The notes beneath the pieces were generated by a model. The model did not search any database, was not told where the DNA came from, and was given only the letters and a program-made list of their open reading frames with translations. From contig JAKFFG010000067.1 of NCBI GenBank assembly GCA_036675275.1, forward strand, positions 49,269-113,268: a DNA stretch of 64,000 bases, written 5' to 3'. The first letter of the stretch is position 1. Each line of letters starts with the position of its first letter. This DNA is from Pollutimonas sp036675275 (GTDB lineage: Bacteria > Pseudomonadota > Gammaproteobacteria > Burkholderiales > Burkholderiaceae_B). This document shows positions 1 through 8,073 of the stretch, one piece after another. The position numbers and the translations under genes are program-made.

Positions 1-1138
1 CCTGGGCCTGATAACCGTCGCGTTCGAACGCCTTGCGCATTTTGTCGAACCAGACACCGATGGTCTCGAACTTCTTGAGAGCCGTGGTGCGCAGATACTC
101 GAGCTGCTTGCTGCTCATGCCGCCCGCTGGACCGTCTTCGTTTTCGTCGTTGTCGACGGAAACGCCGGCACCGGCGTATTCCTCGCCTTCCTGGTCGATA
201 AGGCCGTCCACGACTTCATCGATCTGCGCGGCGCCTTCGCGCACGCGCTGCACGTACTGAAGGATTTCGTTGACGGTCGTCGGGCATGCTGCAATGGCCA
301 TGACCATGTGCTTGAGGCCGTCTTCGATGCGCTTGGCGATTTCTATTTCGCCTTCGCGGGTAAGGAGCTCGACCGTGCCCATCTCGCGCATATACATGCG
401 CACAGGGTCGGTGGTGCGGCCGAAATCGGAGTCCACCGTGGTCAGGGCGGCCTCGGCTTCGTCTTCGACGTCGTCGTCGCTGGTGGCCACGGGCGCGTTA
501 TCGCTCATGAGCAGCGCATCTGCATCGGGAGCCTGGTCGTATACCGAGATCCCCATGTCGCTGAATGTGCTGATAATGCCGTCGATAGCTTCGGCATCGA
601 CCAGATCGTCAGGCAAATGATCGTTGATTTCGCCGTAAGTGAGGTAGCCGCGGTCTTTGCCCAGCTTGATCAGCACTTTCAGGCGATTGCGGCGGGCCTC
701 TTGCTCTTCCGGCGTCATCTGGTTGCGCGCAGGAACGTCTTTGTCGCCCTTTGCGCGCTTTCCGCCGCGCTTGGGCAGCGGCTTGAGATCGGGAATGACT
801 TCGGCGTCGCCGGAATCGTCGTCATTGAAGTCGGCGCTGTCGTTGTTGGCGTTCTTGGCCGGCCGTCCGGGGCGACGCCCTGAGGGCACAGCGCGAGCGG
901 CAGTCTTGCCCGCTTTCTTTACCTCGGTCGAACCCGATTCAGCGGCCTTCTTGGCTGCGGCCTTTGTGGTCGCCGCTTTCTTGGCCGTAGCCTTTTTCAC
1001 GGTAGAGGCTTTATCTGCCGTAACACCATCCCCGACCTTCACTGCTGTCTTGGCGACGCTTTTGGTCGCGGCCACAGTTGTAGGTTTCTTGACAGCTTCT
1101 TCAGCCGACAGGGGGGTTTTACCAGTACTTTGGGTCAT
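1..1138 (-). CDS. rpoD: RNA polymerase primary sigma factor RpoD (sigma-70), N-terminal part only
   Basis: The open frame runs from an ATG at 1136-1138 to the window edge with no stop, so the C-terminal DNA-binding regions lie outside. The first ~150 residues are rich in Lys, Ala and Thr with repeated AAK/KKA motifs. They precede a region-1.1-like segment (LIKLGKDRGYLTYGEINDHL) and the start of region 1.2 (DPVRMYMREMGTVELLTREGE). These segments are diagnostic of the primary sigma factor, which directs core RNA polymerase to housekeeping promoters. It is the last gene of rpsU-dnaG-rpoD, but a 239-bp gap carrying its own promoter-like sequence separates it from dnaG. The basic extension is known from Burkholderiales RpoD proteins; its function is not clear. 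Confidence 0.97.
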   Translation of the reverse strand, partial: MTQSTGKTPLSAEEAVKKPTTVAATKSVAKTAVKVGDGVTADKASTVKKATAKKAATTKAAAKKAAESGSTEVKKAGKTAARAVPSGRRPGRPAKNANNDSADFNDDDSGDAEVIPDLKPLPKRGGKRAKGDKDVPARNQMTPEEQEARRNRLKVLIKLGKDRGYLTYGEINDHLPDDLVDAEAIDGIISTFSDMGISVYDQAPDADALLMSDNAPVATSDDDVEDEAEAALTTVDSDFGRTTDPVRMYMREMGTVELLTREGEIEIAKRIEDGLKHMVMAIAACPTTVNEILQYVQRVREGAAQIDEVVDGLIDQEGEEYAGAGVSVDNDENEDGPAGGMSSKQLEYLRTTALKKFETIGVWFDKMRKAFERDGYQAQ

Positions 1139-1268
1139 AGTCGTTTCCGTAGGCGCAAAATCACTCGGTCAGCCAATGGCCAACGAGTGTTGCAGGGCAG
1201 AACTTACTGATCGCAAAAAATATGCACATGCTGCGTTTAACACTGATGCAACCCAAAGCAGCCCATAT

Positions 1269-1296
1269 TTAATATTCCTTGACGCTATCGTTGCAA
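1269..1296 (-). promoter_or_regulatory. Putative sigma-70 promoter of rpoD
   Basis: On the minus strand TTGCAA (1291-1296) is followed after 16 nt by TATTAA (1269-1274), about 130 nt upstream of the rpoD ATG. It sits in the AT-richer dnaG-rpoD gap, where a separate rpoD promoter is expected. No transcript evidence is available. Confidence 0.4.
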
Positions 1297-1377
1297 GGCA
1301 AAGGGGGCTAGCCGGTTTACACCACCATTAGGCAATAATATGCACAGGTTTTGCGAAAACTCTCAATTTTACAGCAC

Positions 1378-3303
1378 TTAACGCGAAGAAGCACTACTCA
1401 GCAATGCAATTCGTCGTGTCAACTCGTGATACCTCTTTCGGGAAATATCGTCCTTCAAACCAGCATTGACCAGTGCCGACTGCTCGGCCTTTATGGCGTC
1501 TAGCTCGATACGGCGCATGGCATCGTTCCATTCAGCGTGCGGATCTGGTAAATCTTCTTGAGCCAATAATTCGGGGCTTACCGAAGCCAGCACACCAGCC
1601 AAGTCTGTGCCAGGATCGGCCGCTTGCAGCAAGGCGCCTGCATGTCGTGCCCCGCTGGCGTTGGCCAAGGCGATAAGGTCCCGGACCAGAACTAGATGGG
1701 GGCCCTGCTCCAGAATTTCAAGTTGCTGATCGCCTAAACTGGAAACCAGTTCCGGATGCGCCAGGAGCAAGCGCAGCAACCGCTTGGCCATGGGCGTAAC
1801 CGTCCGGGCCTTGCCTCCTCGCACGGCGGTCGGCGCCGGACGCGAAAATGACACCGAAGATCGGTCTTCGATATCATCGTACGAACCATAGTCATCCGGA
1901 TCGAACATGGGCGCGTCCATGAATCCGGGCGGCTCTTCGCTTTCGCCTGGCTGCACTGCATCGGGACGCGTTGGCCGCTTGGACGGCAAGGATGCCGCCG
2001 GTTCGGGAGCGACCACTTCCGCCAGCATCTGGCCCAGCTCTTCCGGAGTCAGAAGCACCAGCTTGGCGAATTCACGCTCGATCTGCACCCGCAACGTACC
2101 CTCCGGGAGCGATGCCAGCAAGGGTTTGGCCTCATGCACGCAGGCCGCCCGTCCTTCCGCTTCGTGCATTGCATGGCGTGACGCGAGTTCGTCCAGCATG
2201 AACCGCGACAGCGGTACCGCTTCGGCCACCGTCGCCTTGAAGGCTTCCTGGCCATACTCGCGAATATAAGAATCCGGATCATGTTCGGACGGCAGGAACA
2301 GGAATCGCATCGACACGTCGTCGCGAACCAGCGGCAGGCAGGTATTCAAGGCCCGCCACGCCGCTCTGCGCCCGGCCTTGTCGCCATCGAAACTAAATAT
2401 GATCTTATTGCTGGCTCGCAGCAACTTCTGGATATGAGACGGCGTCGTAGCCGTACCCAGCGTGGCGACCGCATTATTCAAGCCATGCTGCGCCAGGCCG
2501 ACCACATCCATGTAGCCTTCAACGACCAGGACATAGCCCTCTGTACGGATTCCAGCCCGCGCTTCCCACAGGCCATATAGCTCGTGGCCTTTGGAAAACA
2601 GGGGCGTTTCCGGCGAATTGAGATACTTGGGCTCGCCCTTGCCGATGATACGGCCACCGAAACCGATGAGATTCCCCCGCTGATTGCGGATGGGAAACAT
2701 GATGCGCTCACGAAAGCGGTCATAGCGGCGCCCGTCTTCGGCTTCGATGACGAGCCCAGACTCCACCAGCAGTGGGTCCTCGTACTGAGGAAAAACGGAT
2801 GCCAGGCCGCGCCTGTCGGCGCCAGCCCAGCCCAGTCCGAAACGAGCCGCCGTTTCGCCGGACAGCCCCCGCTGCTTCAGGTAATGGACAGCGCTACGCG
2901 CACCCTTGAGCTCACGCACATAATGCGCCTGGGCCATGTCGAGTATCTGCTGCTGGCGGGAGGTTTCGTCTTTGCGTGCTTTGTCGGCGGCACGTTGCCG
3001 GGGGCTGCGCGACTCTTCGGGAACAGTCATTCCGGCATTCGCGGCCAGGCTGCGAACTGCCTCAGGAAAACTGGCACCGGTATGCTCGATCAGGAAAGTA
3101 ATAGCGCTGCCATGCGCTCCGCAACCAAAACAGTGATAGAACTGCTTGGTCGGGCTTACCGTGAACGAGGGACTTTTTTCGTTGTGAAACGGGCATAGGC
3201 CAAGTAAATTGGCCCCACCCTTGCGCAGCTGTACATATCGCCCGACGACGTCAACAACATCTATTCGGGCGAGAAGATCCTGAACAAATGATTCAGGGAT
3301 CAA
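1378..3303 (-). CDS. dnaG: DNA primase DnaG
   Basis: Synthesises RNA primers for lagging-strand replication at the fork. The 641-residue product has an N-terminal CHC2 zinc finger (C37, H40, C58, C61; LCPFH and HCFGCG), the RNA-polymerase/Toprim core around residues 150-370 (VVEGYMDVVGLAQHG, FSFDGDKAGRRAAW) and a C-terminal helicase-binding region reached through an acidic/proline linker. Length is normal for the family. The family N-terminus (MIPxSFVQDLL) begins here at a TTG codon (3301-3303) placed directly after the rpsU stop (3304-3306), which implies translational coupling. No upstream in-frame ATG gives a better start. Confidence 0.97.
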   Translation of the reverse strand: MIPESFVQDLLARIDVVDVVGRYVQLRKGGANLLGLCPFHNEKSPSFTVSPTKQFYHCFGCGAHGSAITFLIEHTGASFPEAVRSLAANAGMTVPEESRSPRQRAADKARKDETSRQQQILDMAQAHYVRELKGARSAVHYLKQRGLSGETAARFGLGWAGADRRGLASVFPQYEDPLLVESGLVIEAEDGRRYDRFRERIMFPIRNQRGNLIGFGGRIIGKGEPKYLNSPETPLFSKGHELYGLWEARAGIRTEGYVLVVEGYMDVVGLAQHGLNNAVATLGTATTPSHIQKLLRASNKIIFSFDGDKAGRRAAWRALNTCLPLVRDDVSMRFLFLPSEHDPDSYIREYGQEAFKATVAEAVPLSRFMLDELASRHAMHEAEGRAACVHEAKPLLASLPEGTLRVQIEREFAKLVLLTPEELGQMLAEVVAPEPAASLPSKRPTRPDAVQPGESEEPPGFMDAPMFDPDDYGSYDDIEDRSSVSFSRPAPTAVRGGKARTVTPMAKRLLRLLLAHPELVSSLGDQQLEILEQGPHLVLVRDLIALANASGARHAGALLQAADPGTDLAGVLASVSPELLAQEDLPDPHAEWNDAMRRIELDAIKAEQSALVNAGLKDDISRKRYHELTRRIALLSSASSR

Positions 3304-3516
3304 TCAATACAGACGCGGAGGCAGTTGTTGGCTGCGGATGCGTTTGTAGTGGCGCTTGACGGCTGCAGCATGCTTGCGTTTACGTTCGGCAGTGGGCTTT
3401 TCGTAAAATTCGCGCGCGCGCAATTCGGTCAAGAGACCAATTTTCTCGATAGTGCGCTTAAAGCGACGCAGTGCGGCTTCAAACGGCTCGTTTTCTTTCA
3501 GACGAACGATAGGCAT
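3304..3516 (-). CDS. rpsU: 30S ribosomal protein S21 (bS21)
   Basis: A 70-residue, strongly basic protein starting MPIVRLKENEPFEAALRR and ending in a Lys/Arg-rich tail, the standard bS21 pattern. bS21 sits on the 30S platform near the anti-Shine-Dalgarno region and helps mRNA initiation. It is the first gene of the macromolecular synthesis operon. The GatB/YqeY-like gene often found between rpsU and dnaG in related genomes is absent, and the two genes abut. An AAGG ribosome site precedes the ATG. Confidence 0.98.
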   Translation of the reverse strand: MPIVRLKENEPFEAALRRFKRTIEKIGLLTELRAREFYEKPTAERKRKHAAAVKRHYKRIRSQQLPPRLY

Positions 3517-3535
3517 GTAATCTTAAGCCTTGCAA

Positions 3536-3564
3536 GTTATAAATAATTAGTGAATTAACGACAA
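3536..3564 (-). promoter_or_regulatory. Putative sigma-70 promoter of the rpsU-dnaG operon
   Basis: On the minus strand TTGTCG (3559-3564), a 17-nt AT-rich spacer and TATAAC (3536-3541) lie just upstream of the rpsU ATG at 3516. Predicted initiation near 3529 would leave a leader of only a dozen or so bases. It has the best spacing and -10 box in this gap. Confidence 0.6.
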
Positions 3565-3661
3565 CCTAAGAGTTTACCACGAATACTTGATTTGTGGTTC
3601 TATCTTAAGCTATCTCCATTGGGCCGCCTGTCCTCGCGCGGGCGAGGAACGGGCGAAAAGC

Positions 3662-4201
3662 TCAACCACGAACACCTTTGCGCACCCATGCTTCCAACTG
3701 GTGGGGACGTATGCTGTCGTAGTCTTCAAAGGGTTGGTGTATCCAGGGGTTGGTCGGCAGCTTGTCCACGAAGTAATCGGGGATGGACTGCGAATGCCCC
3801 TTCCACCACAGCACTGCGGTTTTCAATTCGGTGATGGCCGGGAATTGCGACAAGAGGTGATCGCGCACGCGACCGAAAGTCATGCCTGTATCGACCATGT
3901 CATCCACGAGAAGCACGCGACCATCGAGCGTGCCGCGAGTAATGGTAATAAACTGGGCGATATCGAGTTGGCCCTGTTGCGTGCCTGCCGCTTCGCGATA
4001 ACTGCTGGTAGCCAGGATACCCAGGGGAACATCGAAAATGCGCGACAATACATCGCCGACCCGAACACCACCACGCGCCAGGCATACGATCTTGTCGAAA
4101 TGCCAGCCCGACTCATGTACGGTCAAGGCAAGCCGTTCGATAAGCGCGTGATATTGATCCCAGCTGACCCAGTGGTCCCGGTCGGTGCTTGGATTGTTCA
4201 T
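3662..4201 (-). CDS. Phosphoribosyltransferase (type I PRTase fold)
   Basis: A 179-residue cytosolic protein with the PRPP-binding signature VLLVDDMVDTGMTFG in the middle and an earlier VCLARGGVRVGD loop, as in xanthine-guanine/hypoxanthine phosphoribosyltransferase relatives. These enzymes join a purine base to PRPP in salvage. The exact base cannot be told from sequence. Its position next to purA on the same strand supports a purine role, although a strong terminator lies between them, so it may have its own promoter. Confidence 0.85.
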   Translation of the reverse strand: MNNPSTDRDHWVSWDQYHALIERLALTVHESGWHFDKIVCLARGGVRVGDVLSRIFDVPLGILATSSYREAAGTQQGQLDIAQFITITRGTLDGRVLLVDDMVDTGMTFGRVRDHLLSQFPAITELKTAVLWWKGHSQSIPDYFVDKLPTNPWIHQPFEDYDSIRPHQLEAWVRKGVRG

Positions 4202-4280
4202 AAGGCGATGCTTCCCATAACTGATTCAAAAGGTCCGTTATGATAAACCGCCAGTGAACAGGGGAAAAGGCGCAAATGGA

Positions 4281-4314
4281 AAAACCCCGAATTCCTTCAG
4301 GAATTCGGGGTTTT
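4281..4314 (-). terminator. Rho-independent terminator after purA (bidirectional sequence)
   Basis: A perfect 15-bp inverted repeat (AAAACCCCGAATTCC and its complement) encloses a TTCA loop. The arms end in four A on one side and four T on the other, so it reads as a terminator on either strand. It lies 50 bp beyond the purA stop. Confidence 0.9.
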
Positions 4315-4367
4315 GTGTTGCAAGTTACACGCAAATACTCTGCTCCAAGAGTGTGCCGGCTTGCCGC

Positions 4368-5663
4368 TTATCCCTTGAAAGGATGACGCAATACGATAGT
4401 TTCCAGACGGTCGGGACCTGTGGACACCATATCGATGGCCACATCGCAGACCTCGGCAATACGCTCGAGATAGCGGCGCGCATTGACCGGGAGTTTGTCG
4501 TAATCGGTGATGCCGACCGTCGATTCTGTCCAGCCGGGCATTTCTTCGAGGACCGGCTCGGCTTCGGCGGCGGCATGAGCGCCATACGGCAACGCGTCGA
4601 GGAACTCGCCCTTATAACGATAGCCCACGCCGATCTTGAGTTGCTCGACGCCATCCAGCACGTCGAGCTTTGTAATGCAAAGCCCGGATATGCCGTTGAT
4701 CATGACCGAGCGCTTCATGGCGGCGCCGTCGAACCATCCGCAACGGCGCGGCCGCCCCGTAACCGAACCGAATTCTTTGCCCACCGTAGCCAGCCGGGCG
4801 CCGGTGTCGTCCAGCAATTCGGTGGGGAATGGGCCCGAACCCACTCGTGTCGTGTAGGCCTTGGCGATGCCGAGCACGTAGTCGAGAGACTGCGGGCCGA
4901 CGCCTGCACCGGCCGAGGCCGCACCGGCAACGCAGTTGCTGCTTGTGACGAACGGATAAGTACCGTGGTCGATGTCCAGCAAAGCACCCTGCGCGCCTTC
5001 GAACAACATCTTGTGACCGGCCTTTTGCGCAATATAGAGGTTCTGCGATACGTCAGCCACCATGGGCTTGATGGCGGGCGCCAGCGCCATGGCCTGGTCG
5101 CGCACTTCGTCGGCGGAAACCGCCTTGCCACCAAGATACTGGGTGAGGACAAAATTGTGAAAATCCAGCACCTCGGCGAGCTTTTCGTCGAAGATGGCGG
5201 GATCGTAGAGGTCTTGCACGCGCAAGGCACGCCGGGCGACCTTGTCTTCGTAGGCCGGACCAATGCCGCGGCCGGTCGTGCCTATTTTCCCTTCGCCCTT
5301 GCGCGCTTCACGAGCCTGGTCGACAGCAATATGGTATGGGAGGATAAGCGGGCAGGCAGGCGAGATTTGCAGGCGCGAACGGACATCCAGCCCGGCCTCT
5401 TCGAGTTCGCCGATTTCTTTCAGCAAGGCCTCGGGCGACAGCACGACGCCATTGCCTATATAGCAAGTGACGTGCGGGTGCATGATGCCGGACGGAATAA
5501 GCCGGAGTATCGTTTTCTTGCCGTTGATCCAAAGAGTATGACCGGCATTATGACCGCCCTGGAAGCGCACGACGCCCTGGGCCGACTCTGCCAGCCAGTC
5601 GACGATCTTGCCCTTGCCTTCGTCACCCCACTGGGTGCCGATTACTACAATATTCTTGCTCAT
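4368..5663 (-). CDS. purA: Adenylosuccinate synthetase PurA
   Basis: Catalyses the GTP-dependent joining of aspartate to IMP, the first committed step to AMP. The N-terminal P-loop GTQWGDEGKGK carries the catalytic Asp and is followed by GGHNAGHT with the catalytic His. TTGRGIGPAYEDK and KLDVLDG are further family signatures. The ATG at 5661-5663 gives the canonical MSKNIVVIGTQW start and 431 residues, the usual length. A TTG 14 codons upstream would add residues with no family support and is rejected. It is followed by a strong terminator. Confidence 0.98.
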   Translation of the reverse strand: MSKNIVVIGTQWGDEGKGKIVDWLAESAQGVVRFQGGHNAGHTLWINGKKTILRLIPSGIMHPHVTCYIGNGVVLSPEALLKEIGELEEAGLDVRSRLQISPACPLILPYHIAVDQAREARKGEGKIGTTGRGIGPAYEDKVARRALRVQDLYDPAIFDEKLAEVLDFHNFVLTQYLGGKAVSADEVRDQAMALAPAIKPMVADVSQNLYIAQKAGHKMLFEGAQGALLDIDHGTYPFVTSSNCVAGAASAGAGVGPQSLDYVLGIAKAYTTRVGSGPFPTELLDDTGARLATVGKEFGSVTGRPRRCGWFDGAAMKRSVMINGISGLCITKLDVLDGVEQLKIGVGYRYKGEFLDALPYGAHAAAEAEPVLEEMPGWTESTVGITDYDKLPVNARRYLERIAEVCDVAIDMVSTGPDRLETIVLRHPFKG

Positions 5664-5747
5664 GTTATGTATCAAAAAGTTCCGGCCCGACGTATACAAG
5701 GCCAAATCAGGTTTAAACCATACGATAAAGTTGTCCCGCGTAGCGGA

Positions 5748-6911
5748 TTACTGAATCGCCCTTACCTTCCATGCGCCGCCATCCAGAATCAGTTCTCGAT
5801 CGACGGTAAATTCATCCAGGCTGTGTGGCTGGCCCGGCAATACCTGTATGACAATCTCGCCCGCCGCACGCAACCGGCGCAGCACCGCGATCAGGGCAGC
5901 ATCGGTGCCCCATGGCGCGCGTATTGCCTTGGCGGTCTGCGCAGGCGGCAAGCCGGCCGAAAGCTTGCGCAGGTCGAGACTGAAGCCGGTGGCCGGACGC
6001 GAACGCCCGAATGCCTTGCCCACCCCATCGTAACGCCCGCCCTTGACCAAGGCATCGTGCCACCCCTCGGCATATATGGAAAAGACCACGCCGGAGTGAT
6101 AGCCATATCCGCTACCCATATCGGCAAGGTCGATACTGAACTGATGCATGGGCAAGGCGCGAACCAGGGTTTCGAGATCGTCAAGCCCGGCCAGCAAAGC
6201 TGGAATAGCCGGCAGGACTGCGCGCGCCTTGGCAATGACCTCGGGGCCACCGTACAACGACGCCAAATCAAGCAGCGCCTTCACAGTAACATGCTGAATA
6301 CCCGGCATCGTGGATGAGAGGCTGCCGATTGCCGGGATATCTTTAGTGCTGAGCAACTCGGATATTGCTTCTTCCGCCCCTTCGAGGGCAGGATCGGAGT
6401 CGATAATTGCCCGTACGACTCCGGGGTGATTCAGGTCCAGCCTGGCTTCTTTGACGCCGGCCTGCTTGACGCTTTCCAGGGCCAGTTCCAATACTTCGAT
6501 GTCGGCCTCTACGCCCGCGTGGCCGAATATCTCGGCGCCGATCTGAAGCAGCTCGCGATCGGATAGCAGGCCTGCGGGCCTGGCATGCAGGACGGAACCG
6601 CAATAACACAGCCGGGTGGCGCCTTCGCGATTGAGCAAGTGCGCATCGATACGGGAAACCTGCGGCGTCATGTCGGCGCGTACGCCCATGGTGCGGCCCG
6701 ACAGCTGGTCGATCAGCTTGCAGGTACGCAGATTCAGCGCGCTGCCTGTGCCCGAAAGCAGCGAATCAATGTATTCGACCAATGGCGGCGCTACGAGTTC
6801 GAAGCCATAGGTGCGGTACAAGTCCAGCAAATTGCGCCGCAGTTCTTCGATGCGACGCGCCTCGGCAGGCAGAATATCGGCCAGACTTTCCGGCAACAAC
6901 CAATTGGACAT
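5748..6911 (-). CDS. hisZ: ATP phosphoribosyltransferase regulatory subunit HisZ
   Basis: A histidyl-tRNA-synthetase-like protein without the anticodon domain, which partners the short form of HisG in the first step of histidine synthesis. Class II aaRS-like motifs remain: MGVRADMTPQVSRIDAH, a RLCYCGSVLHARP motif-2-like strand and VKGGRYDGVG. At 387 residues it is much shorter than the real HisS at 15203-16492. The start is taken at the second of two adjacent ATGs (6909-6911; 6912-6914 is equally possible) behind an AGGA site. A longer frame to 7007 would run through the upstream terminator and is rejected. hisG is not in the window. Confidence 0.93.
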   Translation of the reverse strand: MSNWLLPESLADILPAEARRIEELRRNLLDLYRTYGFELVAPPLVEYIDSLLSGTGSALNLRTCKLIDQLSGRTMGVRADMTPQVSRIDAHLLNREGATRLCYCGSVLHARPAGLLSDRELLQIGAEIFGHAGVEADIEVLELALESVKQAGVKEARLDLNHPGVVRAIIDSDPALEGAEEAISELLSTKDIPAIGSLSSTMPGIQHVTVKALLDLASLYGGPEVIAKARAVLPAIPALLAGLDDLETLVRALPMHQFSIDLADMGSGYGYHSGVVFSIYAEGWHDALVKGGRYDGVGKAFGRSRPATGFSLDLRKLSAGLPPAQTAKAIRAPWGTDAALIAVLRRLRAAGEIVIQVLPGQPHSLDEFTVDRELILDGGAWKVRAIQ

Positions 6912-6950
6912 CATCCAGTCCTGAAAAATATTGCAAAAAGCACTGCCAAA

Positions 6951-6988
6951 CAAAAAGCGACCTGGGGCGTAAGCCCGCCAAGTCGCTT
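6951..6988 (-). terminator. Rho-independent terminator between hflC and hisZ
   Basis: On the minus strand AAGCGACTTGG pairs, with small bulges, across a TTAC loop to an arm ending GTCGCTT, immediately followed by a T run (TTTTTG). It lies ~190 bp beyond the hflC stop and ~40 bp before hisZ, closing the ndk-to-hflC gene train. Confidence 0.75.
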
Positions 6989-7046
6989 GCGGTAGGAAGT
7001 TAAACAAAACTTACGCGATAGTATAAACGATAGGACCCAATAAGGA

Positions 7047-7068
7047 AACCGGGCCAAGCAGCCCGGTT
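7047..7068 (-). terminator. Weak hairpin downstream of hflC
   Basis: AACCGGGC and GCCCGGTT form an 8-bp stem with a 6-nt loop. On the minus strand it is followed by TTCCTTATT, a poor T tract. It may be a secondary terminator or a 3'-end-stabilising hairpin. No gene is visible in the rest of 6912-7176. Confidence 0.35.
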
Positions 7069-7176
7069 ATGTCATTGGCGCGCTGCGCCCGTATCGAGGA
7101 AGGTGCCACCCCCAGGCCGGCGTGGTACCCGCGCGCTTTGTCCAGTGCGCGGGGCCGACCTGCGGGGCAGACGACA

Positions 7177-8064
7177 TCAAGGTGTGGCGGGCTTGCCGCC
7201 GTCGGGCGATGTCCAGAAATTGAAGAAGTCTGATTTCGGGCTGAGCACCAGGGTATCGTTGGAGCCCGAGAATGCGGCACGGTATCCTTCGAGGCTCTTG
7301 TAAAAGCTGAAGAATTCGGGATTCTTGCCATAAGCCTCGGCATAGATGGCGGCTGCCCGGGCATCGCCCTCGCCCCGGATACCTTGCGACTCGGCATAAG
7401 CCTTGGCGACCAATTCCTGGCGCTGGCGATCGGCTTGCGCACGAATGCGTTCGCTATCGGCCGCACCCGTGGCACGAAGCCGGTTGGCCTCTTGCTTGCG
7501 TTCCGCTTCCATACGGCGGTAGACCGACTCGGAGATTTCAGGAGCGAAATCGATGCGGCGCAGACGTACGTCAACGACCTGGACGCCCAGCGGCTTGGCG
7601 CGAGCCTCGACCGTAGTGAGCACTTCTTTCATGATGGTGTCGCGTTCGCTGGAGACGACTTCCTTAACCGTGCGGACGTTGACAGACGCATTGAGCGCAT
7701 CGCGGATCTGCGCCTGCAGGCGTTCAACCGCGGCACGGTCGTTGGCGCCGAAAGTAACGTAGAACAAGCGCGGATCTGCGATGCGCCACTTCACGAAAGA
7801 GTCGATAAGCAGATTTTTCTTTTCTGCAGTCTGAATACGTTCCGGATCGTTGGTTTCGATAGTTTGCAGGCGCTTGTCAAGACGCACTATGTTTTCGAAA
7901 GGCGGCGGCAACTTGAAATACAGGCCGGGCTCGGTGATGGTGTCCCGGACTTCACCCAAGGCAAATACCAGGACCGCGTCACGTTCGCGAACCACGAACA
8001 CGCAGGAAGAAAGTATTGCCAGCAAGATGACCAGGCCGACTAAAGCGGGGAAAAAACGTTGCAT
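7177..8064 (-). CDS. hflC: HflC, membrane-anchored prohibitin-family subunit (HflKC complex)
   Basis: About 295 residues with an N-terminal signal-anchor (FFPALVGLVILLAILSSCVF) and a band-7/SPFH domain (LVFALGEVRDTITEPGLYFKLPPPFENI). With HflK it forms the large inner-membrane cage around the FtsH protease. Two adjacent ATGs follow a perfect AGGAGG site. The second (8062-8064) has the better 5-nt spacing, and the first (8067) would add one Met. It sits 9 bp after hflK. Confidence 0.95.
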   Translation of the reverse strand: MQRFFPALVGLVILLAILSSCVFVVRERDAVLVFALGEVRDTITEPGLYFKLPPPFENIVRLDKRLQTIETNDPERIQTAEKKNLLIDSFVKWRIADPRLFYVTFGANDRAAVERLQAQIRDALNASVNVRTVKEVVSSERDTIMKEVLTTVEARAKPLGVQVVDVRLRRIDFAPEISESVYRRMEAERKQEANRLRATGAADSERIRAQADRQRQELVAKAYAESQGIRGEGDARAAAIYAEAYGKNPEFFSFYKSLEGYRAAFSGSNDTLVLSPKSDFFNFWTSPDGGKPATP

Positions 8065-8073
8065 CATGGCCTC

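Noticed and set aside
5664..5705. Longer PurA start at a TTG 14 codons upstream
   Set aside because: The canonical MSKNIVVIGTQW start uses an ATG and fits the family length; the extension has no conserved sequence.
4254..6317. 687-residue open frame on plus, opposite purA and hisZ
   Set aside because: It is antisense to two well-supported genes, its predicted protein matches no family, and it crosses the purA/hisZ junction. It arises from GC-rich codon bias.
6912..7176. A small DUF2065-type membrane gene between hflC and hisZ, common in related genomes
   Set aside because: I translated the minus-strand frames here and saw no hydrophobic small protein with a start and ribosome site. The gap holds hairpins instead.
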